DNA of 8,868 bases from an uncultured Porphyromonadaceae bacterium (GCA_937898265.1 CALEJM010000280.1:1-8868), one strand, 5' to 3'. Counted from the first letter of the stretch, positions 1-7,539 are shown. Made by a program: numbers and translations. Notes: a model not told the origin generated them from the letters alone.

Positions 1-96
1 AGCCGCCTCAACCTTTTTTGAATCCACAGACTGAGCGGCAACCAAGGCAACAACCGCCAAAGCCGCGAAAGTCAACAAAATGCGTTTTTTCTTCAT
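1..96 (-). CDS. N-terminus of an exported protein (partial, cut by left edge)
   Basis: Only the first 32 codons are inside the window, reading MKKKRILLTF then a run of Ala, Val and Leu ending ...LVAAQSVDSKK. This is a textbook Sec signal peptide: a basic n-region (K2-R5), a hydrophobic core to about residue 20, and a probable signal peptidase I site near AAQ-S. There is no lipobox cysteine in the visible part, so a periplasmic or outer-membrane protein is more likely than a lipoprotein. The ATG lies 6 bases after the stop codon of the 176-codon gene upstream, so it is the eighth visible member of the minus-strand operon. The mature protein is outside the window and its function cannot be named. 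Confidence 0.75.
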   Translation of the reverse strand, partial: MKKKRILLTFAALAVVALVAAQSVDSKKVEAA

Positions 97-102
97 AGTG
101 TT

Positions 103-633
103 TTATCCGATACGTTCCATGTGGTAGCCCAGGCGATGCAGTTGCACGAAGGCACCCATGAGATAGAGTTGGTGCAAGGCAGCAACGAAAGCACGATAAG
201 CCTCTGGTGTAGAGGGCTCGATATGCTGGCGGTGAAGATTGCTCAACGTGCGGGCAGCACATTCGCCAACAAGGTTTTGCAAACCGTCTTGCTGCTTTTT
301 GTCAAGCTGCAACACCTCGTCCATAATATATTCGTCCATCGCATCGTAGCCGCGGGGCGCACGAAGCGTGTCGTAGATATTTTCCAAAGAATCGTAGTAG
401 CGCCAATCGCCATCCCAGAATTGTCCGACAGCCATTCCGACATACATCATCCATCCCAAGGCAGCCATCGGATAGTTGGCAAACTCACGAATGCCATCCT
501 CCAGATAATGCGAAGCTATCGACTCCCATTTGCCTGAGATATCTTCGGCTTCGGGCAACATGGCATCCATCTCGCCCATCATCTTGAGATAGCCGTGGAG
601 ATCGTCTTGAACAAGTTTTTCGAATGCGTCCAT
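103..633 (-). CDS. Hypothetical soluble protein, 176 aa
   Basis: I do not recognise the family. The protein starts MDAFEKLVQDDLHGYL, has no signal peptide, and looks mostly alpha-helical and acidic in its first half. A Gly/Met/aromatic segment at about residues 56-80 (AALGWMMYVGMAVGQFWDGDW) is the most distinctive part; it is too interrupted to be a confident membrane span and ends in charged and aromatic residues. The C-terminal third is rich in Leu, His and Arg (AALHQLYLMGAFVQLHRLGYH) and suggests packed helices. The ATG is 5 bases after the stop of the beta-CASP hydrolase gene and its own stop is 6 bases before the next start, so it is translated within the operon. Two plus-strand and minus-strand ORFs overlapping it are shadows. 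The gene call is firm; a cytosolic location is inferred and the function is unknown. Confidence 0.8.
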   Translation of the reverse strand: MDAFEKLVQDDLHGYLKMMGEMDAMLPEAEDISGKWESIASHYLEDGIREFANYPMAALGWMMYVGMAVGQFWDGDWRYYDSLENIYDTLRAPRGYDAMDEYIMDEVLQLDKKQQDGLQNLVGECAARTLSNLHRQHIEPSTPEAYRAFVAALHQLYLMGAFVQLHRLGYHMERIG

Positions 634-638
634 CGCGA

Positions 639-2042
639 TTAGAGTTTGTAGGTTTGGAATTGTTCTGGCACTTCAACATTGTGGAAGCCAGCACTCTGCA
701 ACGACTCGCGGAAGCGGACACCCACCTCTTTCTCGCCATGAACCACGAAGACGGTCTTCACCTGCTCGCGGTCCAACGGTTTGACGAAGTTGAGGAGTTC
801 GCGGCGGTCGGCATGACCAGAGAAGCCTTCAATCTTGCAGATATCGGCCTTTACCTTATGCATCTCACCGAAGATAGAAATCTCCTTGAGGTCAGGTTTC
901 TGAAGACGTGCGCCGAGGGTCATCGGAGCACAGTAGCCCACGAAGAGTATAGTGTTCTTGGGATCATCGATAGCGTTGGCAATATGATGCTTCACGCGTC
1001 CAGCCTCAGCCATGCCCGACGACGAGAGGATAATGCAAGGACGGTTGTAGGTGTTGAGTGATTTCGACTCCTCTTTGGAGCGGATGTAATGGAGCGAGCA
1101 GAAGCCGAAGGGATCGACGTCATACAACATTGTATAATGTACGTCGTCGTTCATCACGTCGGTATGCATCTTGAACACCTCAGTGGCATTGACCGCCAAC
1201 GGACTGTCAACAAAGACATCTATCTTGGGGAGCAAACCTTGGTTGTTGAAGAGGTTGAGTTCGTAGACAATCTCCTGAGTGCGTCCAACAGAGAACGACG
1301 GGATAATCAGTTTGCCCTTCTTTTCAACGCAGGTGTTGTAGATCACCTTGAAGAGTTCTTGCGAAATCTCGGAGTCGGCAGCATGGAGACGGTCGCCATA
1401 GGTTGACTCCATAATCAGGTAGTCGCACTGCGGAATCTCCATCGCAGGACGGAGGATACGACTCTTTGACCTACCGATATCGCCTGTGAAACAGATGCGT
1501 TTGCGGGTGTCGTTCTCGGTGATTTCAAGGTTGACAGCTCCAGCACCAAGCATGTGACTGGTCTGCGAGAACATCACGCTGATATGCTCATCGATATAGA
1601 TTCGCTTGTTGGCTGGCAGACCAACAAACAGTTCCATACATTTCGTAGCCTCTTGGGTTGTGTAGATAGGTTCAACGGGTGGCAAGTTGTTTTTCTTACG
1701 TTTTTTGTTGAACCACACAACGTCCAACTCTTGGATGAACGCACTATCCTGAAGCATCAGGGCGCAGAGGTCGCGGGTGGAGTTGGTGCAGAAGATAGAA
1801 CCGCGGAAACCGTTTTTATAGAGATATGGAATCAAGCCCGCGTGGTCGATATGAGCATGCGACAAAAAGAGATAGTCCACTGTCTGAGGGTCGAAGCCCA
1901 GGTCACGGTTCATGGCATCGGTCTCCATGCCTTTGCCTTGGAACATACCGCAGTCGAGCAGCAATCGTTTTCCGTCGGCAGTAGTAATCAGATGTTTACT
2001 ACCAGTCACTTCGCCGGCAGCACCACAAAATTTGATTGTCAT
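639..2042 (-). CDS. Metallo-beta-lactamase/beta-CASP hydrolase, RNase-like (CPSF-73/TTHA0252 type)
   Basis: This 467-residue protein is a probable Zn-dependent RNA endonuclease or exonuclease in the cytosol. The metallo-beta-lactamase motifs are all present: HAHIDH at residues 62-67, the third-motif His in TSHMLGAG (H163) and the Asp of FTGDIG (D188). The beta-CASP signatures that separate nucleic-acid hydrolases from other members of the fold follow: motif A Glu in ESTYGDR (E212), motif B His in FSGHAD (H410) and motif C His in VVHGEKE (H435). The conserved SFSVGRTQE (249-257) and SSSGMAEAGR (340-349) loops of the RNA-specificity region also match. Length is normal for the bacterial single-chain family, and no catalytic residue is missing. 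It starts 5 bases after the mltF-like stop codon. The substrate is unknown: family members range from mRNA-decay to rRNA-processing enzymes, so I leave the gene unnamed. Confidence 0.93.
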   Translation of the reverse strand: MTIKFCGAAGEVTGSKHLITTADGKRLLLDCGMFQGKGMETDAMNRDLGFDPQTVDYLFLSHAHIDHAGLIPYLYKNGFRGSIFCTNSTRDLCALMLQDSAFIQELDVVWFNKKRKKNNLPPVEPIYTTQEATKCMELFVGLPANKRIYIDEHISVMFSQTSHMLGAGAVNLEITENDTRKRICFTGDIGRSKSRILRPAMEIPQCDYLIMESTYGDRLHAADSEISQELFKVIYNTCVEKKGKLIIPSFSVGRTQEIVYELNLFNNQGLLPKIDVFVDSPLAVNATEVFKMHTDVMNDDVHYTMLYDVDPFGFCSLHYIRSKEESKSLNTYNRPCIILSSSGMAEAGRVKHHIANAIDDPKNTILFVGYCAPMTLGARLQKPDLKEISIFGEMHKVKADICKIEGFSGHADRRELLNFVKPLDREQVKTVFVVHGEKEVGVRFRESLQSAGFHNVEVPEQFQTYKL

Positions 2043-2047
2043 CGTTT

Positions 2048-3463
2048 TTATTCTTGTTTCTTTGTATAGCCTTTATAACGCTCGTAGATAGCAAAGATGC
2101 GCTCGATATATCGCAGGGTATGACCTGCTGAGAAATAGCCGCATCGGCACACTTCGTCGTTATAGAACTGAGGTTCGGATTTGAGGAGCAGATATTTCTC
2201 CACGTTGCCTTCCCAGACATTCGGATTACCACCGTATTTCTTGGTCAGACGAACAGCGTCGGAGACGTGTCCGTAGCCGGCGTTGAAGCTTGCCAACATA
2301 AACTTGGCGCGTTCCGTCGGGTTGGAGATATGCGAGAAAGAGTTGGAGAGTCCGAGGAGATAGTTGGTACCTGCGTTGAGGTTGGCAGCTGGGTCGAGGG
2401 CGTTGCTGGTGGTCAAGCCGTAGCGTCGAGCTGTGGAAGGCATCATCTGCATCAGTCCCAAGGCTCCTTGGCGCGAGATGACGTTGCAGTTGAACTTCGA
2501 TTCGGTATAGACCAAGGCGGCAAGGAGTCGCCAATCCCAACCAATCTTGGCGGCATTCACCTTGAGGAGCGAGTCGTAGGGCGAGATGGCTCCACTGGGT
2601 GTTGGAGGTGGCACGTTGACCACCCTTGCGTAATGCGACTTACCACCAGTGTTCTTATCGGAGAGTTTGGAGAAGAAGGCGCTGTTGTTAGGGTCGGCAT
2701 ACCACTCGTTGAGTTTCTCACACAGCTTCGGAGCATCGGGACGAACAATCCAGGTCTTGGCAGTGTGTGTGCCCAAAGGGAGCGAGCAGTCGACGTTACG
2801 GAGACGTTGCTGCGAGAGGACGGCGAGGTCGTTGTCGACCACGGCATAGTCTATATCGCCCACCGACACCTTACGAATCAGGTCCTCCATGGAGAGTTCG
2901 TTGTCGGCTTCTTCAATCAGTATGCCGCCACCGATTTCCCAGTTGAGGTGTTTCATGCGGCGGAGGTGTTTTCTCTGCGCTTTGACGTAGACCGACTTAC
3001 CCACCAACTGTGTGGCTGAGGTGACAAGCGGTTTCTTGTTGCGTCGTTGAACCAAGACGGGATACGACACGACGTTCCAGTTGACGTAGAGGAATTTCTC
3101 CTGATTCTTCTTGGAGCGTATCACGTTGTAGGCGGCAAAGTCGGCAACGCCCTGCTGCAGTGAGTCTTTCAACGCCTCAACATCGGGAGCAACGACCCAT
3201 TTGAGCGGCACGTCGATATAGTCGGCAAAGTTAAGTGCCATCACATAGTCTTTGCCCGCATCGTGACGGATACGGGTGTAATAGGACTCAGCGCCGACGA
3301 TGGTTGCTACACGCAATTCACCACGTTCCATAATCTCCTCGAGGTCAAACACAGGCTTCGAAGTCTCTTCAGGAGACTCCGTTTGATGAGACCTACAGCT
3401 ACAGAACCACAAGGTTACAATAGCCACTAAATATATAGAAATATGGTAACGTGTTAAGTGCAT
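2048..3463 (-). CDS. mltF: Membrane-bound lytic murein transglycosylase F-like lipoprotein
   Basis: MltF-type enzymes cleave the MurNAc-GlcNAc bond of peptidoglycan, leaving 1,6-anhydro-MurNAc ends. This 471-residue protein has their two-domain order. An N-terminal signal with a lipobox-like end LWFCSC places the acylated residue at C21 or, more in Bacteroidetes style, C23. Residues about 47-245 form a solute-binding (SBP_bac_3) domain, beginning GELRVATIVGAES with ADFAAYNVIRS inside. A soluble lytic transglycosylase (SLT) domain follows at about 298-435, with catalytic Glu in YTESKFN (E321), the GALGLMQMMPSTA motif (333-345) and ASFNAGYGHV (391-400). The start is set by the signal peptide and lies 12 bases after the previous stop. 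It is predicted to be anchored to the outer membrane, facing the periplasm. The binding domain may sense muropeptides, but no ligand can be read from sequence. The symbol rests on domain order, not on a search. Confidence 0.93.
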   Translation of the reverse strand: MHLTRYHISIYLVAIVTLWFCSCRSHQTESPEETSKPVFDLEEIMERGELRVATIVGAESYYTRIRHDAGKDYVMALNFADYIDVPLKWVVAPDVEALKDSLQQGVADFAAYNVIRSKKNQEKFLYVNWNVVSYPVLVQRRNKKPLVTSATQLVGKSVYVKAQRKHLRRMKHLNWEIGGGILIEEADNELSMEDLIRKVSVGDIDYAVVDNDLAVLSQQRLRNVDCSLPLGTHTAKTWIVRPDAPKLCEKLNEWYADPNNSAFFSKLSDKNTGGKSHYARVVNVPPPTPSGAISPYDSLLKVNAAKIGWDWRLLAALVYTESKFNCNVISRQGALGLMQMMPSTARRYGLTTSNALDPAANLNAGTNYLLGLSNSFSHISNPTERAKFMLASFNAGYGHVSDAVRLTKKYGGNPNVWEGNVEKYLLLKSEPQFYNDEVCRCGYFSAGHTLRYIERIFAIYERYKGYTKKQE

Positions 3464-3475
3464 ATAAATTATCTA

Positions 3476-4186
3476 TTAAACACCGCAGGCACTTGGCATT
3501 TTCTCCACAGAAAGGGGATGGGCAACAAGGGTAGCTGTCAAGCGATTCCAGAACTGTACTGGTTTCCACTTGTCTTTCTCCTCCATAGTGAACGATAATG
3601 CAAGAAACTCAGAGCCAAACATCGGCTGATTGTATTGTACACTAAATGGGACATATTGCACACCATAGTACATCTCAATCTTATCAACTTTCAAGGCATT
3701 GACGTTTTTAAAACGAATGCTGAAGACATATCCATCCTCAACAATTGTGCTGTCAGGCAGCATCAACAAAACACCAAGACAGATTCCGCAGCCATTCTTT
3801 CCCTTTGATTCGCCAATATGGGTAAATGCCATTTCGATAGGCTGAACATGATTACGAAACTCTACACGTTCCTCAATGAGTGCTATAATTTGACCGTAAT
3901 CAACGACGGACTTGTAGTCACCCTCAAAGTCTTTTTCAAAGATAGGCTTATAGGTGGCAAAAGACTCCTGATAGAAACCACGTTTGGCATCATAGCGGAA
4001 AGCATTGTTCCATGCCGACTGCAAATTATCTTCGTCATAAGTTGCATAGATACGGAGTTTCTGCGGTTTTACAACGGTAGAAGTATCAACATCAGCTTTG
4101 TGTTCTTTAGTCTTCTTGTCATTTTTTGCATTCAACGACAATGTGACTAACAGACACAGCACACAAAATAAAATACTATGCTTCAT
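3476..4186 (-). CDS. Secreted protein of unknown function, 236 aa
   Basis: I do not recognise the family. Residues 1-20 (MKHSILFCVLCLLVTLSLNA) are a signal peptide with likely cleavage after NA, followed by a charged linker rich in Lys, Asp and Thr (21-42) and then a folded domain from about residue 44 (KLRIYATYDEDNLQSAWNNAF). A CGIC pair sits at 133-136 and a third mature cysteine near the C-terminus at C234; a periplasmic location would allow disulfides. The second half alternates short hydrophobic strands (DGYVFSIRF, KIEMYYGVQYVPFSVQY, EFLALSFTM), which suggests a beta-rich fold. The gene is tightly packed between pepC-like (5-base gap) and mltF-like (12-base gap) genes, yet its base composition is clearly lower in GC than both: by hand count 35% at 3661-3720 against 48% at 4741-4800. 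An envelope role alongside the neighbours is inferred only from location. Confidence 0.82.
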   Translation of the reverse strand: MKHSILFCVLCLLVTLSLNAKNDKKTKEHKADVDTSTVVKPQKLRIYATYDEDNLQSAWNNAFRYDAKRGFYQESFATYKPIFEKDFEGDYKSVVDYGQIIALIEERVEFRNHVQPIEMAFTHIGESKGKNGCGICLGVLLMLPDSTIVEDGYVFSIRFKNVNALKVDKIEMYYGVQYVPFSVQYNQPMFGSEFLALSFTMEEKDKWKPVQFWNRLTATLVAHPLSVEKMPSACGV

Positions 4187-4191
4187 TTTTC

Positions 4192-5583
4192 TTAGTCGTT
4201 ATCTTCTGCAAACATAGGATCCCATGCTGGCAGAAGGATTGGTTTTTGTTTGAGGCAGTTGAGAATCTTCTCGCTGGCGTATTTCTTGTTGACTACCACG
4301 CGGAACATATACTCGTTGAACCACTCGTCGGTCATGATGAGGTGACCACAGTAGCCGCGGTCGGCACCCCAGCTGTTCTCGACCATCCATTTCACTGGAT
4401 TGCCGTTGGCGTTGAGGTCGACAGCCACGAGCGTCATGGCATGACTTGAACCGCTGGCAAAGGTTTCGATACGTTGTTTCTTGTCCATGCCGAAGGTGGT
4501 TCCGAAGAGCGATTCGTAGTCGAAGTTGTTGACGTCGAGGTAAGCAGAGTTGCGGGTGTAGAATTTGCCTACGTCGCAGCTGATATACATGGCTCTGTTG
4601 TCTTTGATGCTGGCAATGGCAGCTTCTTTGATATCTTCGATTGGGAGGTTGACATAGAGCCAGTTGTGACCATCGTACATGTGACGGTCGTATTCAATCT
4701 CATACACTTTATAATACTCGCGTGAAGGGTCGTTCATCAAGAGCACGTAGTTGTCGTAGAGTTTCTCGCCAATGAGTTCCTGATAGAACTCTTGTGGGGT
4801 GTAGGTTTTGGTCTCTACAATGTTGCCTTCTTGATCCTTGCGACTCCATTCAAACTGTTGAACTGGTTCGCCGAGGGTGAGGGCGAGGATATGATAGACG
4901 GTGCCCATCATCTCGGTTTTACGTTTTGCCAACGCAGCCTCCGAGGTCTTGGCAGGCATGTTACGAAGTTCAAGGGCAAACTCACGAAGTTTGAGACTAA
5001 GAATCTGGTTCATGCGTGAGGTGTTGTTGCTCACTTTGTTCTCTGGCATCACTTCTTGTGGAACGATACCGTATTTCTCTACCAAGTCGGCCACGCCGGT
5101 GTAGGTGCCGCCGTCGGAGAGTGGGTTTTTGAGCAACCACTCTACCTTGCGGTCGCTGAGTGGCAATTTACGGGTGTCAATGATGCTCTGCAAGAAGAGG
5201 TTGCTCTTCTCCAACTGGTCGTAGAAGAAGACGTAGAGCGGACTGAAGTAGGTGGTTGGGAGTTCCAACGCTTCCATAGCCTGGGCACGCATGACGTTCA
5301 AGCCGGTGAACAACCAGCAGCGGCCCGAGCTCTCTTGGTTGGTGATGCCGCTGCTCCTCACCTGATGGGTGAAGTTTACGTCGGTATTCTTAGCCACGCC
5401 TTCTGAGTTCAAGGCGAGTTCGTTGATATCTACGTTGGTCATTGCGGTGTGCAATGCTTTCTCGGCTGCGGTGAGTTTGTTGTTCTCACGCATCGACTTC
5501 AGCATATCTGCTGAGATGTTGGTTTGTGCTGTGGCAAACCATGTGGCTGACACGAGGGCCAGTGTTACGAATAATTTACGCAT
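4192..5583 (-). CDS. pepC: Exported C1B cysteine peptidase (aminopeptidase C/bleomycin hydrolase family)
   Basis: This papain-fold aminopeptidase trims residues from peptide N-termini. The catalytic set is complete: oxyanion Gln in TNQESSGRCW (Q83), nucleophile C89, His in GSSHAMTLVAV (H381) and Asn in VENSWGADRGYCGH (N403). At 463 residues it is close to the family norm of about 450 plus a signal peptide, MRKLFVTLALVSATWFATAQ, with cleavage predicted near residue 20. The C-terminus ends PAWDPMFAEDND; in this family the C-terminal arm lies in the active-site cleft and sets exopeptidase behaviour, so a few extra acidic residues could change its specificity. Canonical PepC and bleomycin hydrolase are cytosolic homohexamers, whereas this copy should be periplasmic or surface-exposed. 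It begins 18 bases after the exonuclease stop, the widest gap in the operon. The family assignment is very firm; the natural substrate is not known. Confidence 0.95.
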   Translation of the reverse strand: MRKLFVTLALVSATWFATAQTNISADMLKSMRENNKLTAAEKALHTAMTNVDINELALNSEGVAKNTDVNFTHQVRSSGITNQESSGRCWLFTGLNVMRAQAMEALELPTTYFSPLYVFFYDQLEKSNLFLQSIIDTRKLPLSDRKVEWLLKNPLSDGGTYTGVADLVEKYGIVPQEVMPENKVSNNTSRMNQILSLKLREFALELRNMPAKTSEAALAKRKTEMMGTVYHILALTLGEPVQQFEWSRKDQEGNIVETKTYTPQEFYQELIGEKLYDNYVLLMNDPSREYYKVYEIEYDRHMYDGHNWLYVNLPIEDIKEAAIASIKDNRAMYISCDVGKFYTRNSAYLDVNNFDYESLFGTTFGMDKKQRIETFASGSSHAMTLVAVDLNANGNPVKWMVENSWGADRGYCGHLIMTDEWFNEYMFRVVVNKKYASEKILNCLKQKPILLPAWDPMFAEDND

Positions 5584-5601
5584 ACTATATAATATAGTGT
5601 A

Positions 5602-6348
5602 TTATTTTACGATTACGATTTTGTCTTCTTCCACAAATGGCAACATGCGCATACGCATGTAGACGCGGGCTGTGGCAACCACGTCTTTTTGGCAATAGGT
5701 TGCGATACGTTCGATGTCGTGCTCGTTGTAGTAGACGTCGCGCACCTGCGAGCCGTCGATGTCGTCTTTCGGTGTTGGGATGCCGAAGATGGCGGTGAGG
5801 GTTTTCAATGAGGTGTAGTTCTTGAAGTCGCCGAAACGCCAGAGTTCGAGGGTGTCGACGAAACCGGACTCCCAAGGTTTCTTGCCTGCCACGTCGATGA
5901 CGGATGGGAGTTCGATGCCGTTGACCAACATACGGCGACAGATGAACGGCACGTCAAACTCCTTGATGTTGTGACCGCAGAGGTAGCGCAGACGGTTTTT
6001 GTAGCTGAAAGCCACTTCAATCATCTGTTTGAACTCCTGGAGCAGCATGGCTTCGTTGTCGTTGTAGAACGATTTGACACGGAAGTAGGTCTCCCCTTCC
6101 ACGTCGGCAAAGTAGCCTACGGAGATACATGCCACACGGGCAAACTCGGCATAGGTGCCTGCGTTGTTAAACTGTTCCTCAATGGGAATTTCTGCACTAA
6201 AGCGCTCGGGCATGGAGCGTTGCAGCTTCGCGGCTTTGTCGGCCCAGAGGTGTTGCATCTCTTCGTTGAGTTCGGCAAACGAGGCTGTCAGAGGGACGGT
6301 CTCGATGTCGAAGAAGAGTATTGATTTGATGTCAATCTTTTCGGCCAT
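5602..6348 (-). CDS. Predicted 3'-5' exonuclease related to the PolB proofreading domain
   Basis: This 248-residue cytosolic DEDD-type nuclease should remove nucleotides from 3' ends using two metal ions. The three motifs are in order: Exo I in LFFDIETVPL (D14, E16), Exo II in CGHNIKEFDVPF (N127, D132), and Exo III in YCQKDVVATARVY (Y218, D222), which makes it the DEDDy subtype. The acidic quartet plus Tyr is intact. There is no polymerase domain, and the length matches the stand-alone family known as DNA polymerase B-like exonuclease 2. It sits 6 bases after the udk stop codon. Whether it acts on DNA repair intermediates or on RNA cannot be told. The start at MAEKIDIKSI places Exo I at the usual distance from the N-terminus. 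Confidence 0.92.
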   Translation of the reverse strand: MAEKIDIKSILFFDIETVPLTASFAELNEEMQHLWADKAAKLQRSMPERFSAEIPIEEQFNNAGTYAEFARVACISVGYFADVEGETYFRVKSFYNDNEAMLLQEFKQMIEVAFSYKNRLRYLCGHNIKEFDVPFICRRMLVNGIELPSVIDVAGKKPWESGFVDTLELWRFGDFKNYTSLKTLTAIFGIPTPKDDIDGSQVRDVYYNEHDIERIATYCQKDVVATARVYMRMRMLPFVEEDKIVIVK

Positions 6349-6354
6349 GATGTT

Positions 6355-6957
6355 TTATGCTTTGTTGTTAATGAATTGAGTCAGTGTTTGGACGGCAACT
6401 TCGTTGTGCTCACCGGAGATAACAAAGTCGGCCATCGCCTTGGTGGGTTCAACAAAGAGGTTGTGCATCGGTTTCAGAACGCGTGTATAACGTTCCATGA
6501 CGGCTTGGGCTGTGCGTCCACGCTCCACGACATCGCGTTCGATGAGACGGATGAGACGCACGTCGGCATCGGTGTCGACAAAGACTTTGAGGTCCAGCAG
6601 TTCACACACTTCCGGATTGGCAAACGTGAGGATTCCTTCAAGAACGAGCACTTCGCAAGGGTCGACATGAATGGTCTTGTCGGTACGCGACGAGGTGACA
6701 AATTCGTAGGTCGGACTCTCCACGCTCTGTCCCGCTTTCAACAGTCGGAGTTGCTCGATGAGCAGCGGCCAGTCGAAAGCATCGGGGTGATCGAAATTGA
6801 TTTTCTGACGGTCCTCAAAAGGGACGTGACTACTGTCGTTGTAGTAGGAATCCAACGAGAGGAGAACCGCCTTTTCGGCAGGCAGATTCTTCACTATACG
6901 ACGCGCCACGGTGGTCTTGCCCGAACCCGTTCCGCCAGCTATACCTATAATAATCAT
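6355..6957 (-). CDS. udk: Uridine kinase
   Basis: Udk phosphorylates uridine and cytidine to UMP and CMP using GTP or ATP in pyrimidine salvage. The P-loop is GIAGGTGSGKTT (Walker A at 8-15). It is followed by the nucleoside-binding segment LLSLDSYYND (catalytic-site D36), NFDHPDAFDWPLL (54-66), PTYEF (82-86), the VLEGIL strand (105-110) and the Arg-rich lid (VRLIRLIERDVVERGR, 133-148). Length is 200 residues, slightly shorter than the about 210 of the E. coli enzyme and complete at both ends. It is the first gene of the minus-strand operon, with the large repeat-bearing intergenic region upstream. The start gives MIIIGIAGG, with the P-loop directly at the N-terminus as usual for the family. 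Confidence 0.95.
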   Translation of the reverse strand: MIIIGIAGGTGSGKTTVARRIVKNLPAEKAVLLSLDSYYNDSSHVPFEDRQKINFDHPDAFDWPLLIEQLRLLKAGQSVESPTYEFVTSSRTDKTIHVDPCEVLVLEGILTFANPEVCELLDLKVFVDTDADVRLIRLIERDVVERGRTAQAVMERYTRVLKPMHNLFVEPTKAMADFVISGEHNEVAVQTLTQFINNKA

Positions 6958-7023
6958 ATTATCATCAAGTTACACAGACGAAGAATCTCTTTATTCAAGA
7001 ACAGACTTCGCTATTTTAAGGTG

Positions 7024-7031
7024 CAAATTTA
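7024..7031 (-). promoter_or_regulatory. Candidate -7 element for the udk operon
   Basis: Read on the minus strand this is TAAATTTG, a match to the Bacteroidetes -7 consensus TAnnTTTG. It would start transcription near 7017-7019, leaving a leader of about 60 bases before the udk ATG. No convincing TTG is found 19-21 bases upstream (around 7051-7054), where the sequence is AT-rich instead, so the -33 half is weak or absent. It is the only TAnnTTTG match I noticed on the correct strand close to udk. Confidence 0.4.
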
Positions 7032-7056
7032 ATAAAACCTTTTTATATAGCGTATT

Positions 7057-7070
7057 TTTTTCGCGAAAAA
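7057..7070. promoter_or_regulatory. Perfect 14-base palindrome upstream of udk promoter
   Basis: TTTTTCGCGAAAAA is self-complementary along its full length and lies 26 bases upstream of the proposed udk -7 element, just beyond the expected -33 position. Such a site could be an operator or an A/T-tract activating element. It is not part of the tandem array. The palindrome is seen directly; the regulatory role is inferred from position. Confidence 0.35.
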
Positions 7071-7290
7071 GAAACAGTACACCAGGTTAGTTTGCTCATA
7101 AACAGACTATTGAGCATCATCTCAAGCAACACAGCGAACGCAACTCAAAATGCAAAAAAACAACTTGCCGCAAAAGCAAACGAAAGTTAATGCCCCCCAA
7201 AGCACTGTTCTTGCAAATTTCTATAACTTCAAACCAAACGAATTATTAAAAAAGCAAAATTGCATTTAAGAAAATCAAATAGTTTTACGA

Positions 7291-7309
7291 TTCTTGAAAT
7301 TTTCAAGAA
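7291..7309. repeat. 19-base palindrome, copy 1
   Basis: TTCTTGAAATTTTCAAGAA has perfect 9-base arms around a central T. It straddles the junction between a B unit and the next A unit, and recurs every 83 bases. Confidence 0.8.
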
Positions 7310-7374
7310 CTCCAAACTAAAGGGTTTGTTAAAAAGGCAAAATTGCATTTAAGAAAACAAAACAGTTTTACGGC

Positions 7375-7391
7375 TCTTGAAATTTTCAAGA
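7375..7391. repeat. 17-base palindrome, copy 2
   Basis: TCTTGAAATTTTCAAGA is the same palindrome with one outer pair lost (C instead of T at 7374), leaving perfect 8-base arms. Confidence 0.75.
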
Positions 7392-7456
7392 ACTCCTAAC
7401 CAAACGATTTGTTAAAATTGCAAAATTGCATTTAAGAAAATCAAATGGTTTTACGA

Positions 7457-7475
7457 TTCTTGAAATTTTCAAGAA
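7457..7475. repeat. 19-base palindrome, copy 3
   Basis: This is an identical copy of the 19-base palindrome at 7291-7309, placed exactly 166 bases from it, which is two repeat periods. Confidence 0.8.
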
Positions 7476-7539
7476 CTCCAAACTAAATGGTTTGTTAAAA
7501 TTGCAAAATTGCATTTAAGAAAATTAAACAGTTTTACGC

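Noticed and set aside
2267..3019. Long plus-strand frame of 250 codons opposite the mltF-like gene
   Set aside because: It is a shadow on the reverse strand of a gene whose catalytic motifs are clear. The translated product has no recognisable domains.
5584..5601. Promoter or terminator in the 18-base gap before the pepC-like gene
   Set aside because: The gap is AT-rich (an ATATAAT-like stretch) but too short for a Bacteroidetes promoter and has no hairpin with a T-run. It is better read as an operon spacer.
6376..7032. Plus-strand frame of 218 codons opposite udk
   Set aside because: It is antisense to a well-supported uridine kinase and depends on that gene's codon bias for its openness.
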